64,000 bases of DNA from a virus, in the IMG/VR virus record IMGVR_UViG_3300025122_000005, positions 62,001-126,000 of that record. One strand, 5' to 3'. The number at the start of each line of letters is the position of its first letter. The stretch's first letter is position 1. Positions 39,225 through 48,989 of this stretch are shown one piece after another. The notes below the pieces were generated by a model. The model ran no database searches. It was not told where the DNA came from and saw only the letters and a list, made by a program, of their open reading frames with translations. The position numbers and the translations under genes are program-made.

Positions 39225-40853
39225 ATGAAAGTAGCGAGTGCTTGGTCGGGACACGACTGTTCGTTTTGCATATTGGACAATGGCCATCCAGTTGTCCATG
39301 CAGAATATGAAAGATATATAAGAGAAAAGGAGCCAGCCGGTGATGGAGTTCAATTTATGTTCGATGAATACAAAGCTCATCGAGATATTAAATATTTTGC
39401 GACCAATTATTCTTTTTCTAAGTTAGAGAATCATCCAGAGTCTCTTAGCAAACTTAAAGGAATATTAAAGCAAAATGGAGGAGAGATATATGTCGTAGGG
39501 CACCACCAAGCTCATGCAGCAAACGCATTCTTTTCTAGCAACCATGATAAAGCCTTGATTTTTACAATGGATGGTGGCGGCTTTGAAACAGAAGACGGAT
39601 TTATCACGGCTTTTACAGTCTGGGAAGGAAAAGATAACAAGATAAAGCCTGTGCATGTTTTCCCAATCCGAGATGTTAACATCGGTGGTGTTTGGACCCG
39701 CGTGACACGTTATGTCTTCGGACTGCAGTCGGGCTGGCCAAGAGGGCATCAAGCCGGAACGGTGATGGCGATGGCTTGCATGGGAGATAGTAAAAAATAT
39801 TTTAAAGACTTTGACAAGATGTTGAGATCAGACTCAGCCGCCGCCTGCTTTAAACCCCACACCCAACCAAGAGGTGCCAATGTTGGAACGGACCCCAAGC
39901 ACCCATATCTTTGGAAGTGGACCGAAATAGCACAAAGAGGCGAGCAAGAACAATTTGACCTAGCTGCAGGTCTTCAATCGGCTACAGAGGTGTACATGAG
40001 GGAAATAATAAAGATGTTTGTCGATAATCATCCGAATATTGAAAATCTGTGCTTTGCAGGCGGTGTTTCGTTAAACTCGGTAGTAATGGGCAAAATGTTA
40101 GACTGGTTTCCAGGCAAGAACATATATGTAACACCAACCCCTCATGATGGCGGTTTAACTCTGGGTGCAGCACAGCTTGTGTGGCACCACACTCTTGAGA
40201 ACCCAAGAATCTTATGGAAGGATAACTTCACACCTTATTTGGGATGCGACCATTCAGATCTTGTTGAGAAGACTATCAACAACAGAAAAGAGGAAATAGA
40301 GTCTGTAAAAGTAACAGACGAAGAGGTCATAAGCCTTTTGGATCAGCAAAAGATTGTTGCCGTCTTTGGCGGCGGTTCGGAATCAGGACGCCGCGCCTTG
40401 GGGAATCGTAGTATTCTGGCGGATCCTAGAAGCAAGGATATGAAAGAGATTATTAATGAAAAGGTGAAGCATCGTCAATGGTTCCGACCATTTGCGCCCT
40501 CCATCTTGAGGGAAGAGGTTAGCAATTGGTTCGAAAAAGACAAGGACAGTCCATATATGAGCTTTGTGCTTCAGTTTAAAGAAGAAAAGCAAAAAGAGGT
40601 TCCAGCAGTTGTTCATTTTAATGGATCTGCGAGACTTCAGACTGTCACTGAGAACGATAACGAGTGGTATTATAACTTTATAAAAAAATGGCACGCTAAG
40701 AGCGGTGTCCCAATTCTACTTAATACGAGTTTTAACGATAGAGAACCGATCTGTGAAACCCCGGAACATGCAATAAACTGCTTTCTAGGGACAGAGATAG
40801 ATTATCTCTATTTTTATGAGCAAGGTCTCTTGGTTAAAAGGAGAAATAAATGA
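39225..40853 (+). CDS. NodU/CmcH-family carbamoyltransferase
   Basis: A 542-aa protein. N-terminal YrdC-like/ASKHA part: SAWSGHDCSFCILDNG, GHHQAHAANAFFSS and FTMDGGGFE. FAGGVSLNSV is near 282-291. The C-terminal carbamoyltransferase part has SESGRRALGNRSILADPRSK and FRPFAPSIL, then SGVPILLNTSFNDREPICET. It adds carbamoyl from carbamoyl phosphate to a sugar hydroxyl, using ATP. It starts directly after the cupin gene and overlaps the next by four bases. Confidence 0.88.
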   Translation: MKVASAWSGHDCSFCILDNGHPVVHAEYERYIREKEPAGDGVQFMFDEYKAHRDIKYFATNYSFSKLENHPESLSKLKGILKQNGGEIYVVGHHQAHAANAFFSSNHDKALIFTMDGGGFETEDGFITAFTVWEGKDNKIKPVHVFPIRDVNIGGVWTRVTRYVFGLQSGWPRGHQAGTVMAMACMGDSKKYFKDFDKMLRSDSAAACFKPHTQPRGANVGTDPKHPYLWKWTEIAQRGEQEQFDLAAGLQSATEVYMREIIKMFVDNHPNIENLCFAGGVSLNSVVMGKMLDWFPGKNIYVTPTPHDGGLTLGAAQLVWHHTLENPRILWKDNFTPYLGCDHSDLVEKTINNRKEEIESVKVTDEEVISLLDQQKIVAVFGGGSESGRRALGNRSILADPRSKDMKEIINEKVKHRQWFRPFAPSILREEVSNWFEKDKDSPYMSFVLQFKEEKQKEVPAVVHFNGSARLQTVTENDNEWYYNFIKKWHAKSGVPILLNTSFNDREPICETPEHAINCFLGTEIDYLYFYEQGLLVKRRNK

Positions 40854-41797
40854 AAATTCTAGTAACTGGTGTCCTTGGCGTGATAGGGAGCAAGTTAGAA
40901 GAAATCTTGAAGATAAGGGGTCATCAAGTATTCGGTGTTGACCTTTATCACACAGATCGAACTTATGGTCACGGAATGGGCAAAGTAAAAGATGACGATT
41001 ATTTCCGCTGTGACATCGGAGAATTCCGACAGATAGAGCAAGTAATCGAATATGTAAAACCAGATCTGGTGTATAACTGCGCGGCAGAGTTTGGACGATG
41101 GAATGGCGAAAACTTTTATGAAAAGGTTTGGAAGTCCAATGTTATCGGAATGAAGCACATTGTTAGACTCCAAGAAAAGCACGGGTTTAAACTGGTTCAT
41201 TGTTCTTCTTCAGAGGTCTACGGTGATTACGAAGGCATCATGTACGAAGACGTTCTAAATCAAACTCCAATTATTCAAATGAATGATTATGCGATGAGTA
41301 AAAGAGTGAACGAGATGCAGGTTCACAACTCTCGTTCCCAATTCGGCACAGAAACAGTGTTGGTAAGGTTCTTCAACACTTATGGTCCCGGGGAATGGTA
41401 TCATCCATTCAGAAGTGTTAACTGTCTTTTTACATATAATCTTTTGCATGGAAAGCCGATTACCGTGTTTAAGGGTCACTCTAGAACCAGCACCTACATA
41501 TATGATAGTGTTCGGACCTTAGCGAATATTGCTGATAATTTTATAGATGGCCAAACTTATAATATTGCTTCAGATCAGGAGCACACCATTGAGTTGTTGG
41601 CACAGACTTTGGTGAAGTACACAAAAGCAGACCCTTCTTTGGTTGATTATCGAGAACATAATGAAATTTTGACAACAAAGCACAAGCACGTTGACGCATC
41701 AAAGTCTGTCAGAGACCTGGACCACAAAAACACTGTCACTCTTGAAGAGGGGGTGTGGGAGACGGTTCAATGGATGAAAGAGCATTATAGATTATGA
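40850..41797 (+). CDS. NAD-dependent sugar epimerase/dehydratase
   Basis: A 315-aa extended SDR. ILVTGVLGVIGSKL (residues 3-16) binds NAD. HCSSSEVYGD has the catalytic Ser/Thr and YAMSKRVNE has Y-x3-K. RFFNTYGPGEW and KGHSRTSTYIYD follow. Substrate cannot be assigned; an ADP-heptose 6-epimerase (HldD) or UDP-sugar epimerase role would fit context. Overlaps both neighbours by four bases. Confidence 0.85.
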   Translation: MKILVTGVLGVIGSKLEEILKIRGHQVFGVDLYHTDRTYGHGMGKVKDDDYFRCDIGEFRQIEQVIEYVKPDLVYNCAAEFGRWNGENFYEKVWKSNVIGMKHIVRLQEKHGFKLVHCSSSEVYGDYEGIMYEDVLNQTPIIQMNDYAMSKRVNEMQVHNSRSQFGTETVLVRFFNTYGPGEWYHPFRSVNCLFTYNLLHGKPITVFKGHSRTSTYIYDSVRTLANIADNFIDGQTYNIASDQEHTIELLAQTLVKYTKADPSLVDYREHNEILTTKHKHVDASKSVRDLDHKNTVTLEEGVWETVQWMKEHYRL

Positions 41798-42351
41798 TCT
41801 GGAATGAGATTGTTTGCTTAGGCGATTCGATAACTTACGGAGCCAGAGATGAATATGCTCGTTCTCCAACTATTGAACTGTCGAAAATAATGAAAGAGAA
41901 GACGGGAGAGGTTTACATTTGCCACAATTATGGAATAAGTGGAGAGACAAGCGTTGATTTACTCAAGAGGACCTGGAGAGCCTGCTCTTCACACAAGGTT
42001 GCAAATATTGCATTTATTATGATCGGCACGAATGACACTCAGAAGGCAATACCTCCGGAAATTTATGAAGACAACTTGCGTCAAATAATTGACATATGTA
42101 AAATACACGGCATGCATATTATAATATCAACTCTCCCAAGACTTGGGATGACTCCGCTCTATTATAAAAATTCTTACTTGACTAAATCATACAATGATGT
42201 TATAATGAGCCTATCTACTGAACTTAATCTCGACGTTTGTGACATGTCCGGCATTGAGGAGCATTATGTAGACGGCGTCCACTTCACAAATGCTGGGCAC
42301 AAGGAAATAGCAAATAGATGGGCAAACAAAATCCTGACATCTCAAACCTAA
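41794..42351 (+). CDS. SGNH/GDSL hydrolase
   Basis: A 185-aa protein. CLGDSITYGARDEYARS (about 7-23) has block I Ser, GISGETS gives block II Gly, MIGTNDTQ gives block III Asn, and VDGVHFTNAGH gives the C-terminal Asp-His pair. Such enzymes remove or add acyl groups, for example on sugars. Its end overlaps the formyltransferase by 34 bases. Confidence 0.85.
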   Translation: MIWNEIVCLGDSITYGARDEYARSPTIELSKIMKEKTGEVYICHNYGISGETSVDLLKRTWRACSSHKVANIAFIMIGTNDTQKAIPPEIYEDNLRQIIDICKIHGMHIIISTLPRLGMTPLYYKNSYLTKSYNDVIMSLSTELNLDVCDMSGIEEHYVDGVHFTNAGHKEIANRWANKILTSQT

Positions 42352-43274
42352 AGACGCTCGTAATAGGGTGCACTCCTCTAGCAAGAAAAGTTATTAATTG
42401 TTTAAAAGAAATTTCTGACATAGTTGGGATAATTGGATTAAATGATACCGAGGGTCGCAAGAAATCAAATTATGATAGTTTGGGAGACTTCGAAAACACT
42501 TTTGATATGCTTTGGACTGGGGATATAAACGCAACAGGAGACTGGATAAAAGAAAGAAACCCAGATGTGGTGATTCAATGCGGATGGTCACAAATATTCA
42601 AACCTCATATATTAAAAATCCCAAAAAAATATTGTTTAGGAATCCATCCGTCTCCACTACCAGAAGGCAGAGGTGCTGCAGTCATTAACTGGAAAATAAT
42701 TGAAAGTGATGGAAAACCGGTTGAGTGGGGGAATAGTCTTTTTGTGATGGAGCCCAAAACGGATACCGGAGCCGTGCTGGATTTTGAACCATTTACGATA
42801 GAAGTGCGAGATGATGCTAGAACAGCATATCAAAAAGTTGATCTGACAGCTTTAAAAATGATTCGTAGAACAATACCTATGATTGCGGCAGGCGAAGAAG
42901 AATTAAAACACCAAGATGATTCTAGAGTTACAAGATACTATAAAAGAACGCCAAAAGATGGTAAGATAAGTTTATCTTGGTCTGCTATAAAAATTAGAGA
43001 TTATGTGAGAGCATTGGCTTCTCCATATCCTGGTGCATATATTGAAACAAGGTGGGGAAAAATAATTTTATGGAATGTTTCTATAGATTCTTGCAAAATT
43101 CACGGACCTCCTGGTTTGATATATCGGGTAGTAAAAGGAAGGGGACTCCTGGTCAAGGTTGCTGGATTTTTATGTGTATGGATGGAACGAATAACAGTAA
43201 ACGGTGCCGAACGCTGGGCTGACGAATGGGCTATAGAGTCAGGCATAAAAGAAGGAGAAGCCTTAATTGATTAA
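42318..43274 (+). CDS. Formyltransferase (Fmt/sugar N-formyltransferase family)
   Basis: A 318-aa protein. YCLGIHPSPLPEGRGAAVIN (about 108-127) has the HPSxLPxxRG folate-site motif, and KTDTGAVLD with the conserved Asp follows. The C-terminal domain contains KDGKISLSWSAIKIRDYVRA. This matches ArnA-type or sugar N-formyltransferases. It would move formyl from N10-formyl-THF to an amino sugar. A second, shorter one is at 50265. Confidence 0.82.
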   Translation: MGKQNPDISNLKTLVIGCTPLARKVINCLKEISDIVGIIGLNDTEGRKKSNYDSLGDFENTFDMLWTGDINATGDWIKERNPDVVIQCGWSQIFKPHILKIPKKYCLGIHPSPLPEGRGAAVINWKIIESDGKPVEWGNSLFVMEPKTDTGAVLDFEPFTIEVRDDARTAYQKVDLTALKMIRRTIPMIAAGEEELKHQDDSRVTRYYKRTPKDGKISLSWSAIKIRDYVRALASPYPGAYIETRWGKIILWNVSIDSCKIHGPPGLIYRVVKGRGLLVKVAGFLCVWMERITVNGAERWADEWAIESGIKEGEALID

Positions 43275-44355
43275 AAATATTGTACATGTTGTGGGTGCAA
43301 GACCAAATTTTATTAAAGCCGCACCAGTAATTCATAATATAAAGGAAAAGGTGCCAGAGGTTAGACAAATCCTTATTCACACTGGTCAGCATTATGACAA
43401 AAATTTATCAGATGTGTTTTTTAGCGCATTGCGGATGCCAAAGCCGGACATCAATCTTAAGGTCGGTTCTTCAAAAATGCACGGGAAACAAGTCGCGGAT
43501 GTAATAGTTGGCATTGAAAAGTATTTGGTGAATAAAAAAGTAGACCTTTTAGTGGTGTACGGCGATGTCAATTCGACTCTCGGAGCAACTTTGGCAGCGG
43601 TGAAAATGGGTATTAAAGTCGCACATGTTGAATCTGGCTTGCGCAGCCGCGACAGATCAATGCCGGAAGAAATAAATAGAATGATCGTGGACAGAATATC
43701 AGATTATCACTTTGTTACGGAAAGGGACGCAGTTCACAACCTTCTCAGCGAAGGTATAAATCGTCATTCAATATTCTTTGTAGGAAACACTATGATTGAT
43801 TCTTTATACGGTGTTCTTGGTAAACTACCGGAATCTTCTGAAAAGGAAGATTATATCCTAGCAACACTTCACAGACCATCAAATGTTGATAATGAACCCG
43901 GACTTCGAAAAATATTAGATATATGTAAATCAGTTGGCAAGAAGGTGATATTTCCGATGCATCCGCGAACGAAGAACAATTTTGGAAAATTTGGATTGTT
44001 GGAAGAGGCACTAAAGGTTCCAAATCTTGAAATCATAGACCCTGTTGGGTATTTCGAATTTGTGTCTTTGATGAAAAACAGTTTTGCAGTATTGACAGAT
44101 TCCGGCGGCGTACAAGAAGAGACAACTGCGTTGTCTGTCCCGTGCCTAACTTTAAGAAATAATACCGAGAGACCTTCAACAATTGAGGAAGGAACAAACC
44201 AATTGGTAGACTCTGTAGAAGAAGTCACTTCAGCGGTTTTAGGTATCGAAAAGGAAGAGAATAAGGAACGTTCCAAGCCAGAGAAGTGGGACGGCCAATC
44301 AGGAAAGAGAATATCTCAAGTTATAAAACAAATATTTGAAAGAAAGGAGAATTAG
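43267..44355 (+). CDS. wecB: UDP-GlcNAc 2-epimerase (WecB type)
   Basis: A 362-aa GT-B-like enzyme: VVGARPNFIKAAPVI (about 7-21), LIHTGQHYDKNLSDVFF, VYGDVNSTLGATLAA, VAHVESGLRSRDRSMPEEIN, ATLHRPSNVDN and DSGGVQEETTALSVP. All are typical of non-hydrolysing UDP-GlcNAc 2-epimerases. It makes UDP-ManNAc, which could feed ManNAc-type or nonulosonic-acid synthesis. Overlaps the formyltransferase by eight bases. Confidence 0.88.
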   Translation: MIKNIVHVVGARPNFIKAAPVIHNIKEKVPEVRQILIHTGQHYDKNLSDVFFSALRMPKPDINLKVGSSKMHGKQVADVIVGIEKYLVNKKVDLLVVYGDVNSTLGATLAAVKMGIKVAHVESGLRSRDRSMPEEINRMIVDRISDYHFVTERDAVHNLLSEGINRHSIFFVGNTMIDSLYGVLGKLPESSEKEDYILATLHRPSNVDNEPGLRKILDICKSVGKKVIFPMHPRTKNNFGKFGLLEEALKVPNLEIIDPVGYFEFVSLMKNSFAVLTDSGGVQEETTALSVPCLTLRNNTERPSTIEEGTNQLVDSVEEVTSAVLGIEKEENKERSKPEKWDGQSGKRISQVIKQIFERKEN

Positions 44356-44357
44356 TT

Positions 44358-45077
44358 ATGGCTTATTGGGGGTACTACGATTTTATAGTAGACTATATCA
44401 AAGGCAAAGAGGAATCATCAGTGATAGAAATTGGGGTGGACAAGGGTCAAACTTTCATTCCTCTTCTTAGTTTTATGAGCAAACATTGCGAGAAATTTGA
44501 ATTAATAGGAGTAGACGTTTTACGTCGTGATGAACTTGCTGTCCAATGTGAGCAAATGGCGAAAGACCTTACAGAGGCTCAGAATGTAGTCTTTTACGAG
44601 GAATCTAGTTTGGTTGTCCTACCAAAATTTATCGAACATTTGAAAGAAAATGCACCGGAACAACAAGGGTTGTTTGACATAATGTTGATAGATGGTGATC
44701 ATAACTACTATACAGTAAAAAAGGAGATGGAATGCGTTCCAGATCTTCTCAAACCTGGCGGGTTTGTCGTTTTTGATGATTACTCAAATAAGTGGGGAAC
44801 TGAGGACGAGTACTTCGCAGATTTTAAAGAATATGAAAACAATGAATTTGTTACCCAAAGAGAAGGAACTGAACACTCAGATAAAAAAGGCACCAAACCT
44901 GCCATTGACGAATTTTTAGAGAATAACCCGGAATGGGTATCGACCGACGCTGTTTGTCCTGGCAGAGAGCCAATTCTCATATATAGATCCGGCGAATTAA
45001 ACTTTTATAACCCGACCACTGGCGAAGCCATCGACATAAACGAAATAGAAGCTGAGAATCCCGAGGAGGAAGGCTGA
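44358..45077 (+). CDS. Class I SAM-dependent methyltransferase-like protein
   Basis: A 239-aa protein. VIEIGVDKGQTFIPLLSFM (about 21-39) is motif I, LIGVDVLRRDEL motif II, and DIMLIDGDHNYYTVKKEMEC motif IV-like. KPGGFVVFDDYS follows. The form resembles Methyltransferase_24/CmcI-like enzymes, so a sugar-O-methylation role fits. The acidic C-terminal tail is extra. Confidence 0.75.
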   Translation: MAYWGYYDFIVDYIKGKEESSVIEIGVDKGQTFIPLLSFMSKHCEKFELIGVDVLRRDELAVQCEQMAKDLTEAQNVVFYEESSLVVLPKFIEHLKENAPEQQGLFDIMLIDGDHNYYTVKKEMECVPDLLKPGGFVVFDDYSNKWGTEDEYFADFKEYENNEFVTQREGTEHSDKKGTKPAIDEFLENNPEWVSTDAVCPGREPILIYRSGELNFYNPTTGEAIDINEIEAENPEEEG

Positions 45078-45078
45078 T

Positions 45079-46020
45079 ATGTCGGAAACAATGCCAAAAG
45101 TAACCTTTGCATTTATTAATTGTAATAGGTTACATTATTTGAGGAGTTGCTTGGAATCGTTCTTGCAGTGCACCGAAGATTACACAAATAAGGAAATTAT
45201 AGTTGTTGACAATGCATCTACAGAAGACGGCACAGATGAATATTTAGAAGACTTGAGGGAGAGGGGGTTTCGAGTTTTTAGACAGAAGCAAAGAGACCCA
45301 TCAAACGAGTATGCAAAGGCACTAAATATTGTATCTGAAAATGCAACTGGCAAATATATTGCCCCTATTCCGGCAGATTTTCAATTTATCATCAAGGGTG
45401 GTTGGTTAAAAGAATATGTTGATTTTTTTGAAAACTACGAAGACACTACTGGGTGTATCTCTTTCGACGCTCAGAGAAGGGTTAGGAACGCGTCAGGTAC
45501 ATACTCAAATGCCCTGGGTAGTAGTGATTTTAAATTCCTGTATCACTATAATCGAAATCCCGTAATGGGCGCAATGAATTGTATGGTCACAAAGAAGTTG
45601 TTAGATTTGATTTATCCTTGGGATGTAGACAATTTGTCTCACGAGGGTGGTGAAGATTCCGAGACAAAGATGTTGAAAAAAGCAGAAAGATTATTGAGAG
45701 AAAATTCAATGACTGTCTTTTATAGTGCCCCGATAATCCCTGTTTCGGTTGGCATCTTCAACGAAAAGGGAGAGAACGCAAGAATCAGAGGAATGACTAG
45801 ATACGGTGATTATTGGGCCCCACCCGGTGATGATGAGAAAATAAAGTATTATAAGATCCATGAATATCAAGAATTGTTGGAAAAACACAAGAATAACGAA
45901 ATTCCAGTGTCCATAGAGGATGTTTCCGAGGCCCTGGGTTGGAATTTGCCAATAGACTCTCAAGGCAATTGGATAAAACCAGAAAATCCACAAAACGTTA
46001 ATGGTGTTCCAGTTTGTTGA
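45079..46020 (+). CDS. GT2 glycosyltransferase
   Basis: A 313-aa GT-A: FAFINCNRLHYLRSCLESFL (about 10-29), IIVVDNASTEDGTDEYLEDL (about 39-58), APIPADFQF in the DxD position. The end has a long tail beyond the family core. The DxD is not perfect (ADFQ). It overlaps or abuts both neighbours. Donor unknown. Confidence 0.72.
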   Translation: MSETMPKVTFAFINCNRLHYLRSCLESFLQCTEDYTNKEIIVVDNASTEDGTDEYLEDLRERGFRVFRQKQRDPSNEYAKALNIVSENATGKYIAPIPADFQFIIKGGWLKEYVDFFENYEDTTGCISFDAQRRVRNASGTYSNALGSSDFKFLYHYNRNPVMGAMNCMVTKKLLDLIYPWDVDNLSHEGGEDSETKMLKKAERLLRENSMTVFYSAPIIPVSVGIFNEKGENARIRGMTRYGDYWAPPGDDEKIKYYKIHEYQELLEKHKNNEIPVSIEDVSEALGWNLPIDSQGNWIKPENPQNVNGVPVC

Positions 46021-46031
46021 TATCCACGCCT

Positions 46032-46937
46032 ATGAAGATTCTGATTAATAGACAAGTAGTGAATGGCCCATGGGGAGGGGGGAATAAATTTGTTAAAGCT
46101 TTTTATGAAATCGGTACAAGCCGGGGTCACAAGATAACGAATACTTTTGAGGATAATATAGATTTAATATTCTTACAAGACCCTCGGCCAAGCGCAAAAG
46201 TTGGAATAGGGATCAATGAAGCGATTCATTATCGTAAATTTTGCAAAAATACAAAACTAGTACAAAGAATTAATGAATGCGATGCTAGAAAGAATACTGA
46301 CTTTATGGATGCTCTTTTATTATCTTGTAGTGAGTGGCTAGACTATACTGTGTTCGTGTCCAATTGGATGCAAAACTATCATTTAACAAAAGGGTGGAAA
46401 TGCAAAAATTACTCAGCCATTTACAACGGTGTAGATCTGGACATATTTCAAAAACGAGAAAAAATTAATAATGGCAAAATTAACATCGTAACTCATCATT
46501 GGTCGGATAATTTTATGAAAGGTTTCGATTTTTACAATGAGATAGACAAGTTTGTAGGTGAAAATGAAAACTTTACTTTCACCTATATTGGTAGAGAGAT
46601 AGGGACCTTTAAGAACACCAAGGTTGTGCCGCCAATTTTCGGAGAAGAGCTAGGAAAAGAACTTGGAAAATATGATTTATATATTAGTGCATCTCGATTC
46701 GACCCTGGACCGAACCATATACTAGAAAGCTTAGCTTGTAAAATACCAACTTATGTGCACGCCGAAGGCGGCGGCTGTATTGAATTTGCAGGAGAGGACA
46801 TGGTCTTTAAAGATATAGAAGAGTTGTTGTCGATAATTACTTCGAAAAAATATAAACAAAATAAGATGCAACCAACAGATTGGGAGTCTTGTCTGAACCA
46901 ATACTTTGATTTATTTGAAAAGGATTTAACTAAATGA
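46032..46937 (+). CDS. Glycosyltransferase (GT-B)
   Basis: A 301-aa protein from ATG 46032. KILINRQVVNGPWGGGNKFV starts the first domain, VSNWMQNYHLTKGWKC and IYNGVDLDIF (about 135-144) mark the linker, and YDLYISASRFDPGPNHILES (about 216-235) gives the E-x7-E-like end. Fits GT4. Overlaps the remnant ORF by four bases. Confidence 0.75.
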   Translation: MKILINRQVVNGPWGGGNKFVKAFYEIGTSRGHKITNTFEDNIDLIFLQDPRPSAKVGIGINEAIHYRKFCKNTKLVQRINECDARKNTDFMDALLLSCSEWLDYTVFVSNWMQNYHLTKGWKCKNYSAIYNGVDLDIFQKREKINNGKINIVTHHWSDNFMKGFDFYNEIDKFVGENENFTFTYIGREIGTFKNTKVVPPIFGEELGKELGKYDLYISASRFDPGPNHILESLACKIPTYVHAEGGGCIEFAGEDMVFKDIEELLSIITSKKYKQNKMQPTDWESCLNQYFDLFEKDLTK

Positions 46938-47014
46938 ACAAATTTAAGTTTTCTGCACTAATAACAGCCAGTGGCGGTATCGGATCACGCCTCATTTTAC
47001 ACAAAATACATTAA
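46934..47014 (+). pseudogene. Truncated duplicate of the start of the next gene
   Basis: A 26-codon ORF from ATG 46934 whose residues 7-24 (SALITASGGIGSRLILHK) match residues 7-24 of the gene at 47036 (AALITASGGIGSHLVLHK), then TAA at 47012. DNA in the shared part is similar but diverged. It is best read as a leftover 5' end from a tandem duplication. Confidence 0.7.
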
Positions 47015-47035
47015 GATTATAGAGGGGACTATAGG

Positions 47036-47953
47036 GTGAAACCAAAGATAGCAGCATTAATAACGGCATCCGGCGGCATAGGGTCTCATCTTGTTTTGCA
47101 CAAATTGCAAGGGCACAAGAATTTAGTTACTCTTACTGAGGGTGCCTTCCGCAGCCAGGGCGGATCAACTAAGGGTGATTTAAAGAGATATTTGTCTCAA
47201 GGTGAGATGCCTTCATTCCGAGACGAACAATTGTTTCCTATAAAGAAAATCAATTCTCAAGAAAGTAAGTGGATTATCCTCAACAAGCCACCACTCAAAA
47301 TGATAAATTACCATAGAACTTTTCATCCGGATATTCCCATATTGTACATTTTCAGAAATCCTGTTTCTTTTTACTATACTTGGATAAAGAAATGGAAAGA
47401 ATATGGAGAAAGAAGATATGGTAAGACAGTTTCGGATGACAGGGTGTTTGAGTGGTTTAAGAATACATTCATGTCTTCGCTATTTGAATTGGCTCAAACG
47501 TTTAGATCGGGAACAGATCATATAATAAGTTTTGAACATTTTTTCAACGATATTGATTTCGAACTAGAAAGAATCTTTAAATGTTTGGATGTCCCTGTTG
47601 TAAAAAATGAGGATTTGAAAGTTCTAGATAAATGCAATGTTTGTGGGACTGAAAAAGTAATAAGAAAAGAAGTACACGTCCGCGGCGAAAGATTCGAAGA
47701 GGTCTTATGTTGCCATCGACATGGCCCGTGTTTGGGCCCAGGAGAATACAATTATATTAGGAAAGAAGACTCTTCCTTTTTGAACAAGTGGAAAGTAAAA
47801 CCTGATCAGGCTGAAGTGTGCAAGAAATTTTCCTCACTGTTTGGCGATGGTTTGATAAAATACTATTTGGAAGAGGGTTATTTGGAAGACAAAGACCGAA
47901 AGATCTTCGATAAGTTAATCCAAGAGTTCCTAGAAGGGTTGAGACGTGAGTGA
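47036..47953 (+). CDS. Sulfotransferase-like protein with cysteine/histidine cluster
   Basis: A 305-aa protein with a GTG start after AGAGGGG. TASGGIGSHLVLHKL (about 10-24) is in the P-loop position of PAPS sulfotransferases, and PILYIFRNPVSFYYTWIKKW (about 101-120) is like their 3'-phosphate motif. A later CNVCGTEK and CCHRHGPC look like a metal site, which is unusual. The sulfotransferase call is tentative. A truncated duplicate precedes it. Confidence 0.55.
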   Translation: MKPKIAALITASGGIGSHLVLHKLQGHKNLVTLTEGAFRSQGGSTKGDLKRYLSQGEMPSFRDEQLFPIKKINSQESKWIILNKPPLKMINYHRTFHPDIPILYIFRNPVSFYYTWIKKWKEYGERRYGKTVSDDRVFEWFKNTFMSSLFELAQTFRSGTDHIISFEHFFNDIDFELERIFKCLDVPVVKNEDLKVLDKCNVCGTEKVIRKEVHVRGERFEEVLCCHRHGPCLGPGEYNYIRKEDSSFLNKWKVKPDQAEVCKKFSSLFGDGLIKYYLEEGYLEDKDRKIFDKLIQEFLEGLRRE

Positions 47954-48968
47954 GATTGGATTCATTCTCAGGGAGATGACCCATCTTAGGTATTGGATGC
48001 CTCTCGTGCTGGAAGGCAACAACAGGGGGTTGAAATCTGTCTTTTATATTGCATCTTCACAGAAATATAATTGTCCACTTCTCTATATGGATAAAATAAA
48101 AGATTTGGCCAAAAAGCACAACATTGAAATCAGACCATTCGGAGAGGCTAAGAAATGTACAGGAGTTTTATTTTCCAGCGAAAACAGATGGGGGATCGAA
48201 ATTCTAAAAAAAACTCCTAGTACAAAAAAAGTTGTATGCACTTATCAGACAGATTTTGTAGAAAGTTATAACAACTTTTATAAAGAAGTGGCAGACTATA
48301 TTCTTATGCCTAGCGAGTTTTGTGCAAAATATTATAGATGTACTGAAGGGAATAACCTTTATCTCGGTATTCCGAAATATGATGCTTCTTTCACCGAAGA
48401 AGAGGCACTTAAAAACAACAAACTACAAGATACAAACAATGTTCTTTTGGTCTGGCCAAAAAATAGAGATTTGGGCAGAATCAACATGGAGAAACTCTTG
48501 AAATTCTTGCTGAAATCAGGATTCAGAGTTTTGGCTAAAACCAGAGGCAAAGACCCTATTCCAAGAAAACACAAAGAGATGCTAAAGAAAAATGGTGGTC
48601 GCCACCTAGAAGATCGATCATGGTTTCCTCACACTACACAAGAACTTTTAGAAACCTCTAAGCTTGTCATTAATTTTGGATCAACCACTATAGAAGAATG
48701 TGTGATGCACAATGTTCCGCTTATAAACTTTGATATTAAGCCGAGCGTGAGAAACGGAAACAAAAAGAAGTTTAGGGTGACGCATGATTACTTGTACAAT
48801 TATAATTATTGCATTCAGTTGAAAACTGATTTTACCGAAGGACAACTCCAAGCGGCCATTAAATATTTAACATCTGCAGACCTTAAGGAAGAATTCAGGA
48901 AGGCGAGACAGAATCACCTTTTTGATCATAAAGATTCTTGCAAAAGAATACTTGATGTGTTATTATAA
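47946..48968 (+). CDS. Glycosyl/glycerophosphotransferase-like GT-B protein
   Basis: A 340-aa protein with a GTG start overlapping by eight bases. VVCTYQTDFVES, YLGIPKYD and KLVINFGSTTIEECVMHNVP (about 238-257) are as in CDP-glycerol or capsule-type GT-B proteins. Substrate unknown. Part of the cluster by overlap. Confidence 0.65.
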   Translation: MSEIGFILREMTHLRYWMPLVLEGNNRGLKSVFYIASSQKYNCPLLYMDKIKDLAKKHNIEIRPFGEAKKCTGVLFSSENRWGIEILKKTPSTKKVVCTYQTDFVESYNNFYKEVADYILMPSEFCAKYYRCTEGNNLYLGIPKYDASFTEEEALKNNKLQDTNNVLLVWPKNRDLGRINMEKLLKFLLKSGFRVLAKTRGKDPIPRKHKEMLKKNGGRHLEDRSWFPHTTQELLETSKLVINFGSTTIEECVMHNVPLINFDIKPSVRNGNKKKFRVTHDYLYNYNYCIQLKTDFTEGQLQAAIKYLTSADLKEEFRKARQNHLFDHKDSCKRILDVLL

Positions 48969-48989
48969 AACGTTATGATAGAAGGACTC

